Source: Chroococcus sp. CMT-3BRIN-NPC107
Lineage (GTDB): Bacteria > Cyanobacteriota > Cyanobacteriia > Cyanobacteriales > Chroococcidiopsidaceae
Direction of reading: 5' to 3'
Length of the DNA: 64,000 bases
Assembly: GCA_019359635.1 (NCBI GenBank)
Contig: JAHHGY010000007.1
Coordinates: forward strand, 16,029-80,028
Shown here: one piece after another, positions 9,171-18,225 of the stretch
How positions within the stretch are numbered: the first letter of the stretch is position 1
How the letters are laid out: the number at the start of each line of letters is the position of its first letter
Translations under genes and position numbers: made by a program
The notes under the pieces: model-generated
Databases searched by the model: none
What the model was told of the DNA's origin: nothing
Seen by the model: the letters and a program-made list of their open reading frames with translations, nothing else

Positions 9171-9623
9171 ATGAATATAAGCCGCGCAATTCTTACCAAC
9201 TTAGCAGTAGTAACAGTTTTGTTAAATAGTGCTATTGCTTGGGCAGAAGACAAGCAAATTACTTATACGCTCAACACGCAAAGTAATGGCAGCTATAGAG
9301 GTTTGGTGCAGCAGGCAGAGTCTTTAGCAGAAAAATTAATCGAGGAAGCCTTCGCGCGAAATCCTAGATTGACAGAAGTTGGAGTTTCCATCATCGGCGA
9401 ACGCAACGGGCAAGAAGTACCTCTATTGGCGGCTAAAGTTTCTCGCAACAACTGGCAAGAAACCCCCCAAATGCAAGCGTGGACGCAGTATTTCAGCGAT
9501 TCTGCTGTACTGCTAGGTTTCAAGCAATTGCAGCTACCAACAAATGTAGTCCGTCCACAGAATAGTAACTTCACAGGTAAAGAAGTAGCAGCTTCGCACC
9601 TAGAACCCAACTTTTACCAGTAA
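9171..9623 (+). CDS. Small exported protein with C-terminal SHLEPNFYQ tag
   Basis: A 150-residue protein with a signal peptide (ILTNLAVVTVLLNSAIAWA). The mature part (YTLNTQ, YRGLVQQAESLAEKLIEEAF, TEVGVSIIGERNGQEVPLLAAKVSR, WTQYFSDSAVLLGF) resembles uncharacterised exported cyanobacterial proteins, which as I recall end soon after the LLGF segment. This one has an extra tail ending in EVAASHLEPNFYQ. The same last 12 residues end the next gene's product. Function unknown. Three bases separate it from the PEP-CTERM gene, so co-transcription and translational coupling are likely. Confidence 0.8.
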   Translation: MNISRAILTNLAVVTVLLNSAIAWAEDKQITYTLNTQSNGSYRGLVQQAESLAEKLIEEAFARNPRLTEVGVSIIGERNGQEVPLLAAKVSRNNWQETPQMQAWTQYFSDSAVLLGFKQLQLPTNVVRPQNSNFTGKEVAASHLEPNFYQ

Positions 9624-9873
9624 GCTAGCACAATTTCACTTTTCCTAACAAATAGAGGCATCAGCAATGATAAATATTCTAAAAAAACGTTGGCAACGGG
9701 TAGCTTGGTTTATAGCTAGTCTTTTGACTGTCATGTTGTTTTCGTTCACTTCTAACCAAGTTTCACCGACTACCGCCGCAGCTAGTGCCAAAACGGTAGT
9801 AAAGTCTAGTTTTTCTAGTGCCGCCTTTAAACAAGTAGCAGCTTCGCACCTAGAACCTAACTTCTACCAGTAA
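9584..9873 (+). repeat. 40-bp coding repeat encoding the VAASHLEPNFYQ C-terminus (two copies)
   Basis: Copies lie at 9584-9623 and 9834-9873, 250 bp apart, each ending with the gene's TAA. They differ at two positions (CCC/CCT and TTT/TTC), both silent third positions. The surrounding sequence is unrelated, so only the tag was copied or conserved. Confidence 0.85.
9667..9873 (+). CDS. Signal peptide plus short tail ending in the same SHLEPNFYQ tag
   Basis: A 68-residue exported peptide: a basic start and hydrophobic stretch (RVAWFIASLLTVMLFSFTSN), an Ala/Ser-rich linker, and a C-terminus QVAASHLEPNFYQ shared with the preceding gene. After signal cleavage little more than the linker and tag would remain. 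Its start context (TAGAGGCA, then GCAATGAT) is nearly repeated before the phosphatase gene, showing that translation signals in this cluster were shared or duplicated. No known family. The silent-only DNA differences in the tag argue that it is translated. Confidence 0.7.
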   Translation: MINILKKRWQRVAWFIASLLTVMLFSFTSNQVSPTTAAASAKTVVKSSFSSAAFKQVAASHLEPNFYQ

Positions 9874-9913
9874 TTTCAATCTCAAAAAAAATTAGCTAAT
9901 TAGAGGCACTGCA

Positions 9914-11800
9914 ATGATGGCATGGTTTGGAAGACACCTACGGTGGCTAGCTTTCCTATGGGCAAGTTTACTATGTACAAGTATGTTGGTGTTTGGAATG
10001 CCAGCACAAAACGCGATCGCCGCAGGTAACGGAGTCAACGTTATTTTAATGATTGGTGATGGCATGGGCTGGGAAATGGCTCGCGCTGCCGCAATTGCTA
10101 AAGGTACGCCCTTGTATAAGAGCGGTAAAGGCAGAGGTCTGAGCTTTCAGAACCTAGCTGGTTATGCTCAAATGACTACTTACGGAACCACAATCGCTGG
10201 TCCTACCGTAGATGACGATGATAATCCAGTAGTTGATGCTAACGGCAATCTGCTACTTGCTTTTAATACTGGTAATTCTGCTTTAGATAATTCCACTCCT
10301 CAAACTGGTGCAAGTCCAGTTCGTCCTGGTTTTGCGTTTAAGCCTTTACCTTTTAATCCTGGTACTGAAGCAGATGGCGGTAGCACTGATTTATCGCTAG
10401 GTAACTTAGTCGGTTACGAACCACAAAGAGGCGGCCCAAATCCTTGGACACCTATTAGCCCTTCGCAAGCTGCTGCTAGCGGTTACGACAAAGAGTACAT
10501 CAAGTACAGCTACCCCGACTCTGCGAACACAGCGACCTCGCTATATACCGGGGTTAAAACTTATAACAACGCAGTCGGTGTAGACATTTTTGAAAAAGAC
10601 CTAACGACAATTTTGCAAACTGCAACCAAACTTGGCAAAGCTACAGGCGTAGTTACTTCTGTACCAATCACTCACGCTACTCCAGGCGCGGCGATTTCTA
10701 CTGTTAACCGCCGTGCTAAATACGACGACAACACAGCTACCGCCGCTAGCCCGATGCCAGTCTTGGATAGTATTTTGCAAGACGCTTTATTAGAGTTCAA
10801 GCCCACAGTGCTATTAGGTGGCGGTCATCCACTGGATTTCCAAAACAGAACTAACGTTGGGCCAGTTTATAACTATACCTATATCCAGCAGGCGACCTAC
10901 GACACGCTTAGAAACAATCCGACTAACAATACCTACGGTTACACTTTTTTAGAGCGGGGTCCTGATGCTGCCCAAAAGCTAATCGATACAGCAAAAGGAA
11001 TTGAGCCAGAATCAGGCGATCGCTTGCTTGGCTTGTATGGCGCTCGCGGTCAAAATGGTAATTTGCCAGTTAGTTCAGCGAATAATGACTATAGCACTAC
11101 TGGGCTAGATATGTTCTCGGTATTTAGTTCTGCCAATGACGATGAAAATCCTACCCCAGGAATTCCTCAACCTGATACAATCCGTCCGCTATCTCCAGGA
11201 GAGACAGATGCTCAGTTTATTGCTAGAGAAGTAAATGAAAACCCGACTTTAACAGATTTGACAACCGCAGCTTTGGAAGTTGTCAGCAAAGATAAAGATG
11301 GTTTCTGGATGATTGTTGAAGGCGGAGACATTGACTGGGCTGCTCATGATAACAACATGGACAACCTGATTGGGACAATGAATAGTTTTGGTCAAGCTGT
11401 CCAAACAACAATCGATTGGATCGAGAAAAATGGCGGCTGGAGAAAAAATCTCCTAATTGTTACTGCCGATCACGACCACTACTTAACTTTGAATGACAAT
11501 TTCCCCGAACTATTAAAAACTAAGGGAGCGGAAGCTTTAACTTTTGTAGAGCATAACCCCGCCAATGCCGGACACTTCTGGGGTTCAGATCCTAACGTAA
11601 AATACGGCTGGGGCAGTCATACTAACCGTCCAGTGCCAGTTTATTATCAAGGCGGAACTTCAACCTTGACACAGTTTATTGGCAAAGGCTACAAGGCTTA
11701 TGGGTTTGATGCACCTGGGGTTGCTGGCGCTGTAGATCAAGTTCACATTTATCAAGTTATGCTCAACGTCCTTACAGCACCGATAAGAAAAAGCAATTAG
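9914..11800 (+). CDS. PhoA-type alkaline phosphatase
   Basis: A 628-residue exported phosphomonoesterase. The signal peptide (LAFLWASLLCTSMLVFGMPAQNAIA) is followed by the metal-binding ILMIGDGMGW, the nucleophile motif DSANTATS (Ser203 next to Asp202), the EGGDIDWAAHDNN metal site, TADHDHY and HTNRPVPVYY near the C-terminus. These match the alkaline phosphatase superfamily with two Zn and one Mg. It is longer than E. coli PhoA because of inserted loops (about residues 90-200 and 350-430). It lies 40 bp after the tagged mini-protein, in the same direction, and is followed by a strong terminator. Expression under phosphate limitation is expected for the family; I could not find a convincing, properly placed Pho box. 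Confidence 0.9.
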   Translation: MMAWFGRHLRWLAFLWASLLCTSMLVFGMPAQNAIAAGNGVNVILMIGDGMGWEMARAAAIAKGTPLYKSGKGRGLSFQNLAGYAQMTTYGTTIAGPTVDDDDNPVVDANGNLLLAFNTGNSALDNSTPQTGASPVRPGFAFKPLPFNPGTEADGGSTDLSLGNLVGYEPQRGGPNPWTPISPSQAAASGYDKEYIKYSYPDSANTATSLYTGVKTYNNAVGVDIFEKDLTTILQTATKLGKATGVVTSVPITHATPGAAISTVNRRAKYDDNTATAASPMPVLDSILQDALLEFKPTVLLGGGHPLDFQNRTNVGPVYNYTYIQQATYDTLRNNPTNNTYGYTFLERGPDAAQKLIDTAKGIEPESGDRLLGLYGARGQNGNLPVSSANNDYSTTGLDMFSVFSSANDDENPTPGIPQPDTIRPLSPGETDAQFIAREVNENPTLTDLTTAALEVVSKDKDGFWMIVEGGDIDWAAHDNNMDNLIGTMNSFGQAVQTTIDWIEKNGGWRKNLLIVTADHDHYLTLNDNFPELLKTKGAEALTFVEHNPANAGHFWGSDPNVKYGWGSHTNRPVPVYYQGGTSTLTQFIGKGYKAYGFDAPGVAGAVDQVHIYQVMLNVLTAPIRKSN

Positions 11801-11824
11801 TTGTAAATTGGCTGAAAACTAAGT

Positions 11825-11856
11825 AAGGGGAGGCAAAATGCCTCCCCTTATTTTTA
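11825..11856. terminator. Strong bidirectional terminator
   Basis: A perfect 10-bp stem (AAGGGGAGGC / GCCTCCCCTT) with a 5-nt A-rich loop and a following T-run on the + strand. It sits between the convergent phosphatase and dnaK genes; on the minus strand the A-rich flank is weaker. Confidence 0.88.
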
Positions 11857-11933
11857 GGCTTTAGCTAACTTTACTACTTAGACTCAGTGAAATCAGGCTT
11901 TAGCTAACTTTGCTACTTAGACTCAGTAAAATC
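11856..11933 (-). repeat. 39-bp tandem duplication of the dnaK 3' end
   Basis: Two adjacent 39-bp units (11856-11894 and 11895-11933) are identical at 37 positions. Each encodes, on the minus strand, DFTESK plus stop and the following bases. The distal copy lies beyond the real dnaK stop. Confidence 0.88.
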
Positions 11934-13823
11934 AGCATCAATTACATCATCGCCACCGCCACTAGGGGGATTAGTACCACCATCATTATCGCTAGGAGCG
12001 CCAGGGGCTGCACCCGCGCCACCTTGTTGATATAAGTTAGCGCCAATAGTGTACAGAGTTTGCTGGAGTTCGGGCATCAAGGTTTTGATTTGATCGTCAT
12101 TTTCCGATGCGATCGCCTCTCTGAGGTTTTTGACCATACCCTCAATTTTTGCTTTATCATCGGCGGGAACTTTATCTCCCAAGTCAGCAACCTGCTTTTC
12201 GGCTTGGTAGGCTAAAGAATCTGCCTGATTTTTGCGTTCGATTTTCTCGCGGCGCTCTTTGTCGGTAGAAGCATTTTGTTCTGCTTGCTGTACCATCCGC
12301 TCAACTTCAGACTTATCGAGAGTAGAAGCGCCGGTAATGCTGATAGATTGCTCTTTACCACTGCCTTTATCTTTAGCTGTGACATTGAGAATACCATTGG
12401 CATCGATATCAAAGATAACCTCAATTTGAGGTACGCCGCGAGGTGCGGGAGGAATACCATCTAAGCGGAATGTTCCCAAACTCTTGTTATCAGTAGACAT
12501 TTCGCGCTCTCCTTGCAGAACGTGAATTTCTACATTGCTTTGACCATCTACCGCCGTCGAGAATACCTCCGACTTTTTGGTAGGAATAGTTGTGTTGCGG
12601 GGAATAATTTTAGTCATTACGCCGCCGAGAGTTTCTACACCCAAGGATAGCGGACTAACATCAAGCAACAAGATTCCTGTAACATCCCCAGCTAGTACCC
12701 CAGCTTGAATCGCTGCACCTACAGCTACTACTTCGTCAGGGTTTACAGTTTGGTTAGGATCTTTGCCTAAAATTCGTTTTACCAAATCTTGAACGGCAGG
12801 AATTCGAGTAGAACCACCAACTAAAACGATTTCATTGATGGCACTTTTATCTAACTTGGCATCGCGCATCGCATTTTCTACCGGAACGCGGCAGCGATCG
12901 ATGAGGTCAGAACAAAGCTCTTCAAATTTAGCGCGGGTTAGAGTTGTATCTAAGTGCTTGGGCCCGTCTTGGGTTGCAGTGATAAATGGAAGGTTAATCT
13001 CAGCTTGAGTAACGCTCGATAGCTCGATTTTTGCTTTTTCTGCCGCTTCGGTCAAACGCTGCAACGCTTGCTTATCTTTGCGCAAATCGATACCTTCAGA
13101 GCGTCGAAATTCGTCAGCTAAGTAATCAACAATCTTTTTATCAAAGTCGTCACCACCTAAGTGAGTATCGCCAGAAGTTGCCAATACTTCAAATACACCG
13201 TCGCCAACTTCTAGCACCGACACGTCAAACGTACCGCCACCAAGGTCAAATACTAAGATTGTTTCGTTGCTTTTTTTATCGAAACCGTAAGCCAAAGATG
13301 CGGCGGTAGGTTCGTTGATAATCCGCAATACTTCAACTCCGGCAATCTTTCCGGCATCTTTGGTCGCTTGACGCTGGGAGTCGTTGAAGTAAGCAGGAAC
13401 GGTAATTACTGCTTGAGTAACAGTTTCGCCTAAGTATTTGCTGGCATCTTCTACTAACTTCCGCAATACTTGAGCAGAGATTTCTTCGGGGGCAAACTGC
13501 TTACCAGCACCGGGACAGTCTAACTTAACATTGCCACTGCCATCGCGAATAACTTTGTAAGAAACTTCGGTTGCTTCGTGGGTTACTTCTTCGTATCTAC
13601 GTCCGATAAACCGCTTAACCGAATAAAAAGTATTTTCGGGGTTCATTACCGCCTGACGTTTAGCGATTTGACCAACTAAGCGATCGCCATTTTTAGCAAA
13701 AGCGACTACCGATGGCGTTGTCCGAAAACCTTCAGCATTAGCAATTACAGTAGGTTTGCCACCTTCCATTACTGCTACGCAAGAATTTGTTGTACCTAAG
13801 TCAATTCCAACTACTTTTGCCAT
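11913..13823 (-). CDS. dnaK: Molecular chaperone DnaK (Hsp70)
   Basis: A 636-residue Hsp70. The ATPase domain shows [16 protein letters not shown] at the N-terminus, [15 protein letters not shown] and [15 protein letters not shown]; the linker region is [19 protein letters not shown] and the substrate-binding domain follows from about residue 390. The C-terminus has a Gly/Pro-rich tail ending in the Hsp70-like [11 protein letters not shown]. It folds nascent and stress-denatured proteins with DnaJ and GrpE, neither of which is here. Cyanobacteria usually have several dnaK genes; this sequence looks like the main DnaK2 type, inferred from its standard tail. No CIRCE element was seen upstream. 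Confidence 0.96.
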   Translation of the reverse strand: MAKVVGIDLGTTNSCVAVMEGGKPTVIANAEGFRTTPSVVAFAKNGDRLVGQIAKRQAVMNPENTFYSVKRFIGRRYEEVTHEATEVSYKVIRDGSGNVKLDCPGAGKQFAPEEISAQVLRKLVEDASKYLGETVTQAVITVPAYFNDSQRQATKDAGKIAGVEVLRIINEPTAASLAYGFDKKSNETILVFDLGGGTFDVSVLEVGDGVFEVLATSGDTHLGGDDFDKKIVDYLADEFRRSEGIDLRKDKQALQRLTEAAEKAKIELSSVTQAEINLPFITATQDGPKHLDTTLTRAKFEELCSDLIDRCRVPVENAMRDAKLDKSAINEIVLVGGSTRIPAVQDLVKRILGKDPNQTVNPDEVVAVGAAIQAGVLAGDVTGILLLDVSPLSLGVETLGGVMTKIIPRNTTIPTKKSEVFSTAVDGQSNVEIHVLQGEREMSTDNKSLGTFRLDGIPPAPRGVPQIEVIFDIDANGILNVTAKDKGSGKEQSISITGASTLDKSEVERMVQQAEQNASTDKERREKIERKNQADSLAYQAEKQVADLGDKVPADDKAKIEGMVKNLREAIASENDDQIKTLMPELQQTLYTIGANLYQQGGAGAAPGAPSDNDGGTNPPSGGGDDVIDADFTESK

Positions 13824-14309
13824 TGGAGATATTTGGCTCCTATAATTACTTTTACGAACAATACAAAACTATTAATTGCACTCAGTACGTCGATTTTTGT
13901 ACTATTTGTACTAATTTATATACTGAGCTTGATTAGCCGAGGCTTCCTAGGGGGGTTTTCCGAACCTTTGTTTGGGCGGTTAACTTTTGGCGCTGGGCTA
14001 ATAAAATCATCGTTACTTGCCGTTAATTACTTTCACTGTTGTTAATGTAAGTAAATTTAGGGTCTAGGTAATTAGTGCGAACCGTAATTTAATAGTTGTG
14101 TTTGCCGTCCGCAGACTTGCTTTTGTGTGGTGGGGCAGTTTAAATAGACAAAATTTTGCTCTAAAAACTACTGTAAGAATCTAAATATATGTCAATTGCC
14201 GCCGCGATCGCTTTGATAGTCTAGAAATGGGCTATCCAATCTCAAAATATTATTAAGTACCGTTTTTCTGGGTGTAGGGCTAAACGGTAGTAGGTTTTTG
14301 CGGCTTATA
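13824..14309. other. Divergent intergenic region dnaK / kinase
   Basis: About 486 bases holding the divergent promoters. On the dnaK side, GGAG precedes the start and two AGTACAAA direct repeats lie about 85 bases upstream (13885-13905). A 70-codon + strand frame begins inside the dnaK leader; it is hydrophobic but unsupported. I see no tRNA or CIRCE element. Confidence 0.5.
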
Positions 14310-16247
14310 ATGTCAGAGAAGTTATTAAAACAGCGCTATCAAATAATCAAAGTCTTGAAAAGCGGAGAATTTTGCCAAATTTATCTAGCTAAAGATATCG
14401 CTCAACAAAATGGCTCTAGTTGCATTATTAAACAAATATTACTACCCACTAGCGATCGCGTAGACAATTTGCAACAGCACTTTTATAAGTCGCTGACAAG
14501 AGAAGTAACAGCCCTAAAAATCCTCAATACTTGCGATCGCGTCCCTCGTCTTTTGGCTGGCTTTAAAGAAAACCTAGAATTTTACTTAGTCCAAGAATTT
14601 ATTGAGGGATATTGTCTAGATGTAGAAATCTATCCAGGTTGCTGTTGGGATGAAAGTCGAGTTATTGCACTTGTTTACGAAGTCTTAGAAATTTTAGCTG
14701 TAGTGCATAGTTATGGATTAATCCATCGAAACCTTAAACCAAGCAATTTGATTAGACAAAATAGTACCCACAAATTAATTTTGATCGATTTTGGTGCAGC
14801 CAAGCAAGCTTGGACGCAAGTAGCTACAACTCCCACCAGTTTTTCTTTCGGTGTAGGTGCGACAATTTCTTTGGGTACGCCAGGATATATGCCCGCCGAA
14901 CAAGAGCGAGGTACGCCCCGCTTTAGTAGCGATATTTATGCTTTGGGGATAATGGCAATTCAAGCTTTGACGGGTTTAAATTCTAACCAACTGCTAAAAG
15001 ACTCGGAAACCGGAGAAATTTTGTGGCAGCAACACGCCAGCATCAGTCATCAATTTGCTGATATTTTAAGCAAAATGGTGTCTTACCACTTCCAAGACCG
15101 CTATCAATCGGCTACGGACACTTTGCACGATCTCCAGCCTTTAATTGATTTGCCTGCACCGCCAGAAATAGTGAAATCTACACAAGCAGTTGCAAGTAAT
15201 ACTAGAAAGAAATTCAAACTAAGTTTATCGGTTGTATCGAGCGCGATCGCAACTATTTTGACTTTAATTGCTGGGTGTTACTACTTGCTGCAATCGCCGT
15301 CTCCAATTTTGAAAGCCGAAAACCCCTTAGTTGCTGCTAAAAACACTACTAATCTAGATGTAACCTTAGCCCATACTTTAAAAAGTCATAAAGATGTAGT
15401 TTGGTGCGCTGTTTCCAGCTTTGACGGTCAGACGCTGATTAGCAGTAGTGGAGATAAAACTATTAAAGTATGGAATTTGCTAACGGGGAAGTTGCGAGCT
15501 ACTTTGACAAGCAATTTTGAACCTGTTTTGGCGGTGGCAATTAGTAAAAGTAATCACACTATTGCTAGTGGCAACTATAGTATCGACCGAGCAATTAATC
15601 TCTGGAACCTTTCTACAGGTATACGCCGTAATCTGGGAGGCAATAGCAATCATGTTTGGTCTGTAGCTATTAGCCCTAACGAGGAACTGCTAGCAAGTTC
15701 TAATGGCGATGGTTCTATGGATGTTTGGAATCTAAGCGATCGCCAATTGCGGTATCGCCTTGTGGGACATTTAGATACCGTATGGTCTGTAGCTATTAGT
15801 CCCAATAGTCAAATGCTTGCTAGTGCAAGTTCTGACAAAACAATTAATCTTTGGGATTTGCGAAGTAGAGAGCTATTGCATACTTTTACTGGGCATTCAG
15901 ACCGAGTTAGAACTGTAGCCTTTAGTCCCAATGGGCGAATTATCGCTTCTGGTAGTTGGGATAAATCGATTAAAATTTGGGATCTACAAACTAAAACCTT
16001 ACTGCGTAGTCTTTCTGGGCATTCAGATTATGTCAACTCTGTAGCTATAAGCCCTAATGGTCAAATTCTTGCTAGTGGTAGCGATGATGGAACGGTCAAA
16101 CTTTGGAATTTAGCTAGCGGGGAGTTATTACAAACTCTAAAACAGCATTCTGGTAATGTTAATTCTGTCAGCTTTAACCCTGATGGAAATATTTTAATTA
16201 GTGCTAGTGGCGATAAAACTATTAAGATTTGGTGGCTCAATTCCTAA
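14310..16247 (+). CDS. Membrane Ser/Thr kinase-like protein with seven WD40 repeats (HRD changed to HRN)
   Basis: A 645-residue protein with an N-terminal Hanks-type kinase domain (about 10-270), a membrane helix (SAIATILTLIAGCYYLL) and seven C-terminal WD40 repeats, each ending in IKVWNL/INLWDL-type strands, forming one propeller. The ATP-binding Lys (K41 in CIIKQ) and DFG (D160-G162) are present, but the catalytic loop reads HRNLKPSN: the catalytic-base Asp is Asn141 (AAC), and the Gly loop (KSGEFCQIY) is degenerate. It is therefore probably a weak or pseudo-kinase with a scaffold propeller. The ATG at 14310 was preferred over a TTG 12 bases upstream. Confidence 0.88.
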   Translation: MSEKLLKQRYQIIKVLKSGEFCQIYLAKDIAQQNGSSCIIKQILLPTSDRVDNLQQHFYKSLTREVTALKILNTCDRVPRLLAGFKENLEFYLVQEFIEGYCLDVEIYPGCCWDESRVIALVYEVLEILAVVHSYGLIHRNLKPSNLIRQNSTHKLILIDFGAAKQAWTQVATTPTSFSFGVGATISLGTPGYMPAEQERGTPRFSSDIYALGIMAIQALTGLNSNQLLKDSETGEILWQQHASISHQFADILSKMVSYHFQDRYQSATDTLHDLQPLIDLPAPPEIVKSTQAVASNTRKKFKLSLSVVSSAIATILTLIAGCYYLLQSPSPILKAENPLVAAKNTTNLDVTLAHTLKSHKDVVWCAVSSFDGQTLISSSGDKTIKVWNLLTGKLRATLTSNFEPVLAVAISKSNHTIASGNYSIDRAINLWNLSTGIRRNLGGNSNHVWSVAISPNEELLASSNGDGSMDVWNLSDRQLRYRLVGHLDTVWSVAISPNSQMLASASSDKTINLWDLRSRELLHTFTGHSDRVRTVAFSPNGRIIASGSWDKSIKIWDLQTKTLLRSLSGHSDYVNSVAISPNGQILASGSDDGTVKLWNLASGELLQTLKQHSGNVNSVSFNPDGNILISASGDKTIKIWWLNS

Positions 16248-16289
16248 ACCTTTAACTAAGGTGCGATCGCCCATTGTGTTGGAATTTAA

Positions 16290-16311
16290 CAATCAAGCGA
16301 TCGCCTGATTG
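16290..16311. terminator. HIP1-centred palindrome after the kinase gene
   Basis: CAATCA and TGATTG flank a central GCGATCGC, giving a 22-bp palindrome with one mismatched pair. It may act as a weak terminator; there is no T-run on the + strand. Confidence 0.4.
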
Positions 16312-16367
16312 CACACCAGACAATAAAATAAATTAACCAGTTCTTCATCCATTTAGCAGAGGTTGCC

Positions 16368-17086
16368 GTGTCTATCATTACTCAAACCCCTGTCTCCCAG
16401 CTAACCATTTCCTACCCTCTTTTGCCGGAAGATTTTATTTTCCCCGATGACCCAGTGGAAAATACAGACCAGCCTTTGTTGGCGGCCGCTTTACGCCAGC
16501 CTTTGACAGCGTTTCCCGCTCTCATGCAGGATGCTTTAGTTGTCTCTAACTTTGCTTTGTGCGCGGCGATTGAAGGGCGAATTATCTGTAAAGCACCAGA
16601 CTTTCTGTACGTGCGTCCGGTACAGCCTTGGCAGTCATCTCAAATCCGCCGCAGCTACACTCCCAATACTGAAGGGTAATTCCTCAAATAGTGATGGAGT
16701 TTCTTTCAGCTACCTATGGTGAAGAATATTCTGTCGAGTTTACCCAGGGTGTAGGCAAGTGGTTTTTTTACGAGCAAGTCATTCAAGTACCGCTCTACGC
16801 GATCTTTCGACCAGATACCGGGCGACTTGAAGTTTATGCAATAGAATCTGGACGCTACCAAGTTCAAACAACAGCAGAATCAGAACGCTATTGGATACCT
16901 GGATTAGAGTTGTTTTTAGGAGTATGGGAGGGAAGGCATGAAGGTAGAACTGGCTATTGGTTGAGGTGGTGGAATGCCCAAGGAGAGCTACTATTGTGGT
17001 CAGAAGAAGGAGCAGAACAAGAACGCCAACGGGCAGAAAGATTAGCAGAACAACTACGTCAGTTGGGGGTAAATCCAGAAGCTTAA
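16368..17086 (+). pseudogene. Uma2 family (DUF820) nuclease-like gene, frameshifted
   Basis: Two adjacent frames together give one Uma2 protein: a 103-residue N-part from a GTG start (LTAFPALMQDALVVSNFALCAAIEGRI to SYTPNTEG) and a 131-residue C-part (MEFLSATYGEEYSVEFTQ onward). Adding one base in the GGG run near 16674-16676 would read NTEG-VIPQIVMEFLS without interruption. Uma2 proteins have a PD-(D/E)XK-like fold and occur in many copies in cyanobacteria; their role is unclear. The C-terminus is the usual Arg/Glu-rich coiled coil (EQERQRAERLAEQLRQLG). Either a recent pseudogene or a sequencing error. Confidence 0.8.
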
Positions 17087-17100
17087 GGGCTTGAGTAAAG

Positions 17101-17142
17101 CGCGATCGCCCATCGGCAATTTTTCGCTAAGGGGCGATCGCG
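17101..17142. terminator. HIP1-based hairpin between convergent genes
   Basis: Two inverted HIP1 sites form a perfect 11-bp stem (CGCGATCGCCC / GGGCGATCGCG) around a 20-nt loop that contains TTTTT. It overlaps the last codons of the dehydrogenase gene and lies just after the Uma2 gene, so it could end both transcripts. Confidence 0.5.
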
Positions 17143-18155
17143 ACTTTAACTACTTTGCGCTCTTTCATAGCTTGAAATACCTGCTCTAATTCCTGCAACG
17201 GACGGCGATCGCTAATTAATAACTCAAAGGGGATAACTCGGCTTGCTAGCAGCGATAATGCTGCTTTTACATACTCTGGAGTATTGTGGAATACGCCTTT
17301 AACAGTTAGTTCGCTGTAGTGTAATTGTTCTGTATTTACAGTAATTGTAGTATCTCGCGGGCAGCCCCCAAATAAATTAACCGTTGCGCCTGGACGTGCA
17401 AGTGCGATCGCCTCTTCCCATACACTCGGTACGCCTGTCGCCTCAATTACGACATCTGCGCCCCTGCCATCGGTTAAATCTTTCACAATTTGGGCGCTAT
17501 TTTCTATTTGCTTATAGTTGAAGGTTTTATTTGCCTCTAATTTCTGTCCAGTTTGCAGCCGCGCTTCGTTACCACCAAATAACAATACTTCTGCACCTAT
17601 TTGGTTTGCCAATACTGCTACAAACATTAATCCAATTGCTCCATCTCCTAATACCACAACGCGCTTGCCGGGCAGTACATTCGATCTTGCTATTCCATGC
17701 AATACGCAAGCTAAAGGTTCAGTCAGGGCAGCCAATTCATCGGGTAATTCGTCGGGAATAGATAGCAAGTTTTGCTGGACAATCGGAGCGGGAATTTTTA
17801 AATATTGAGCAAACGTGCCATTATTCCAAGTAATATTTGGACAAAGAGAATACTCTTGCTGTTGACAATAGAAGCATTTTGTGCAAGGAGCGGAATTATT
17901 AGCAACAACGCGATCGCCGATTTTCCAATTAGTTACATTCCTGCCTAGTGCTACAATCTTTCCTGCCGCTTCATGTCCAAATAAAGTGGGTAGTTTTAGC
18001 ATTTTGGCATGACCGCCACGCCGCCATACTTTTAAATCGGTTCCGCAGGTAGTGGCGGTGGATACCTTAATTACAACTTCTCCCTCTGCAACAGTAGGGT
18101 CGGTAACTTGTTCTAGGCGTAAATCTTCCTTACCGTAGAGGAGAGCAGCCAGCAT
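17127..18155 (-). CDS. Zinc-dependent medium-chain alcohol/polyol dehydrogenase
   Basis: A 342-residue MDR-family oxidoreductase. The catalytic zinc site is built from Cys in TTCGTD and the GHEAAG His-Glu; a structural zinc lobe has four Cys (APCTKCFYCQQQEYSLC). The Rossmann motif is VVVLGDGAIGLMF, so it should use NAD(P)H. Overall pattern is closest to the threonine/sorbitol dehydrogenase branch, but the substrate cannot be read from the sequence. It stands alone, divergent from nothing obvious, and converges on the Uma2 pseudogene with a shared hairpin. Confidence 0.87.
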   Translation of the reverse strand: MLAALLYGKEDLRLEQVTDPTVAEGEVVIKVSTATTCGTDLKVWRRGGHAKMLKLPTLFGHEAAGKIVALGRNVTNWKIGDRVVANNSAPCTKCFYCQQQEYSLCPNITWNNGTFAQYLKIPAPIVQQNLLSIPDELPDELAALTEPLACVLHGIARSNVLPGKRVVVLGDGAIGLMFVAVLANQIGAEVLLFGGNEARLQTGQKLEANKTFNYKQIENSAQIVKDLTDGRGADVVIEATGVPSVWEEAIALARPGATVNLFGGCPRDTTITVNTEQLHYSELTVKGVFHNTPEYVKAALSLLASRVIPFELLISDRRPLQELEQVFQAMKERKVVKVAIAP

Positions 18156-18225
18156 AAAATTATTGTCTGTGATTTAGGTTTAACGATTTTATCAAGGTTC
18201 AGACAATTTTTAGCGAGCATTTTTC

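Noticed and set aside
13833..14045. 70-codon hydrophobic frame in the dnaK leader
   Set aside because: Overlaps the dnaK upstream region, has no ribosome site, and its composition fits AT-rich non-coding DNA.
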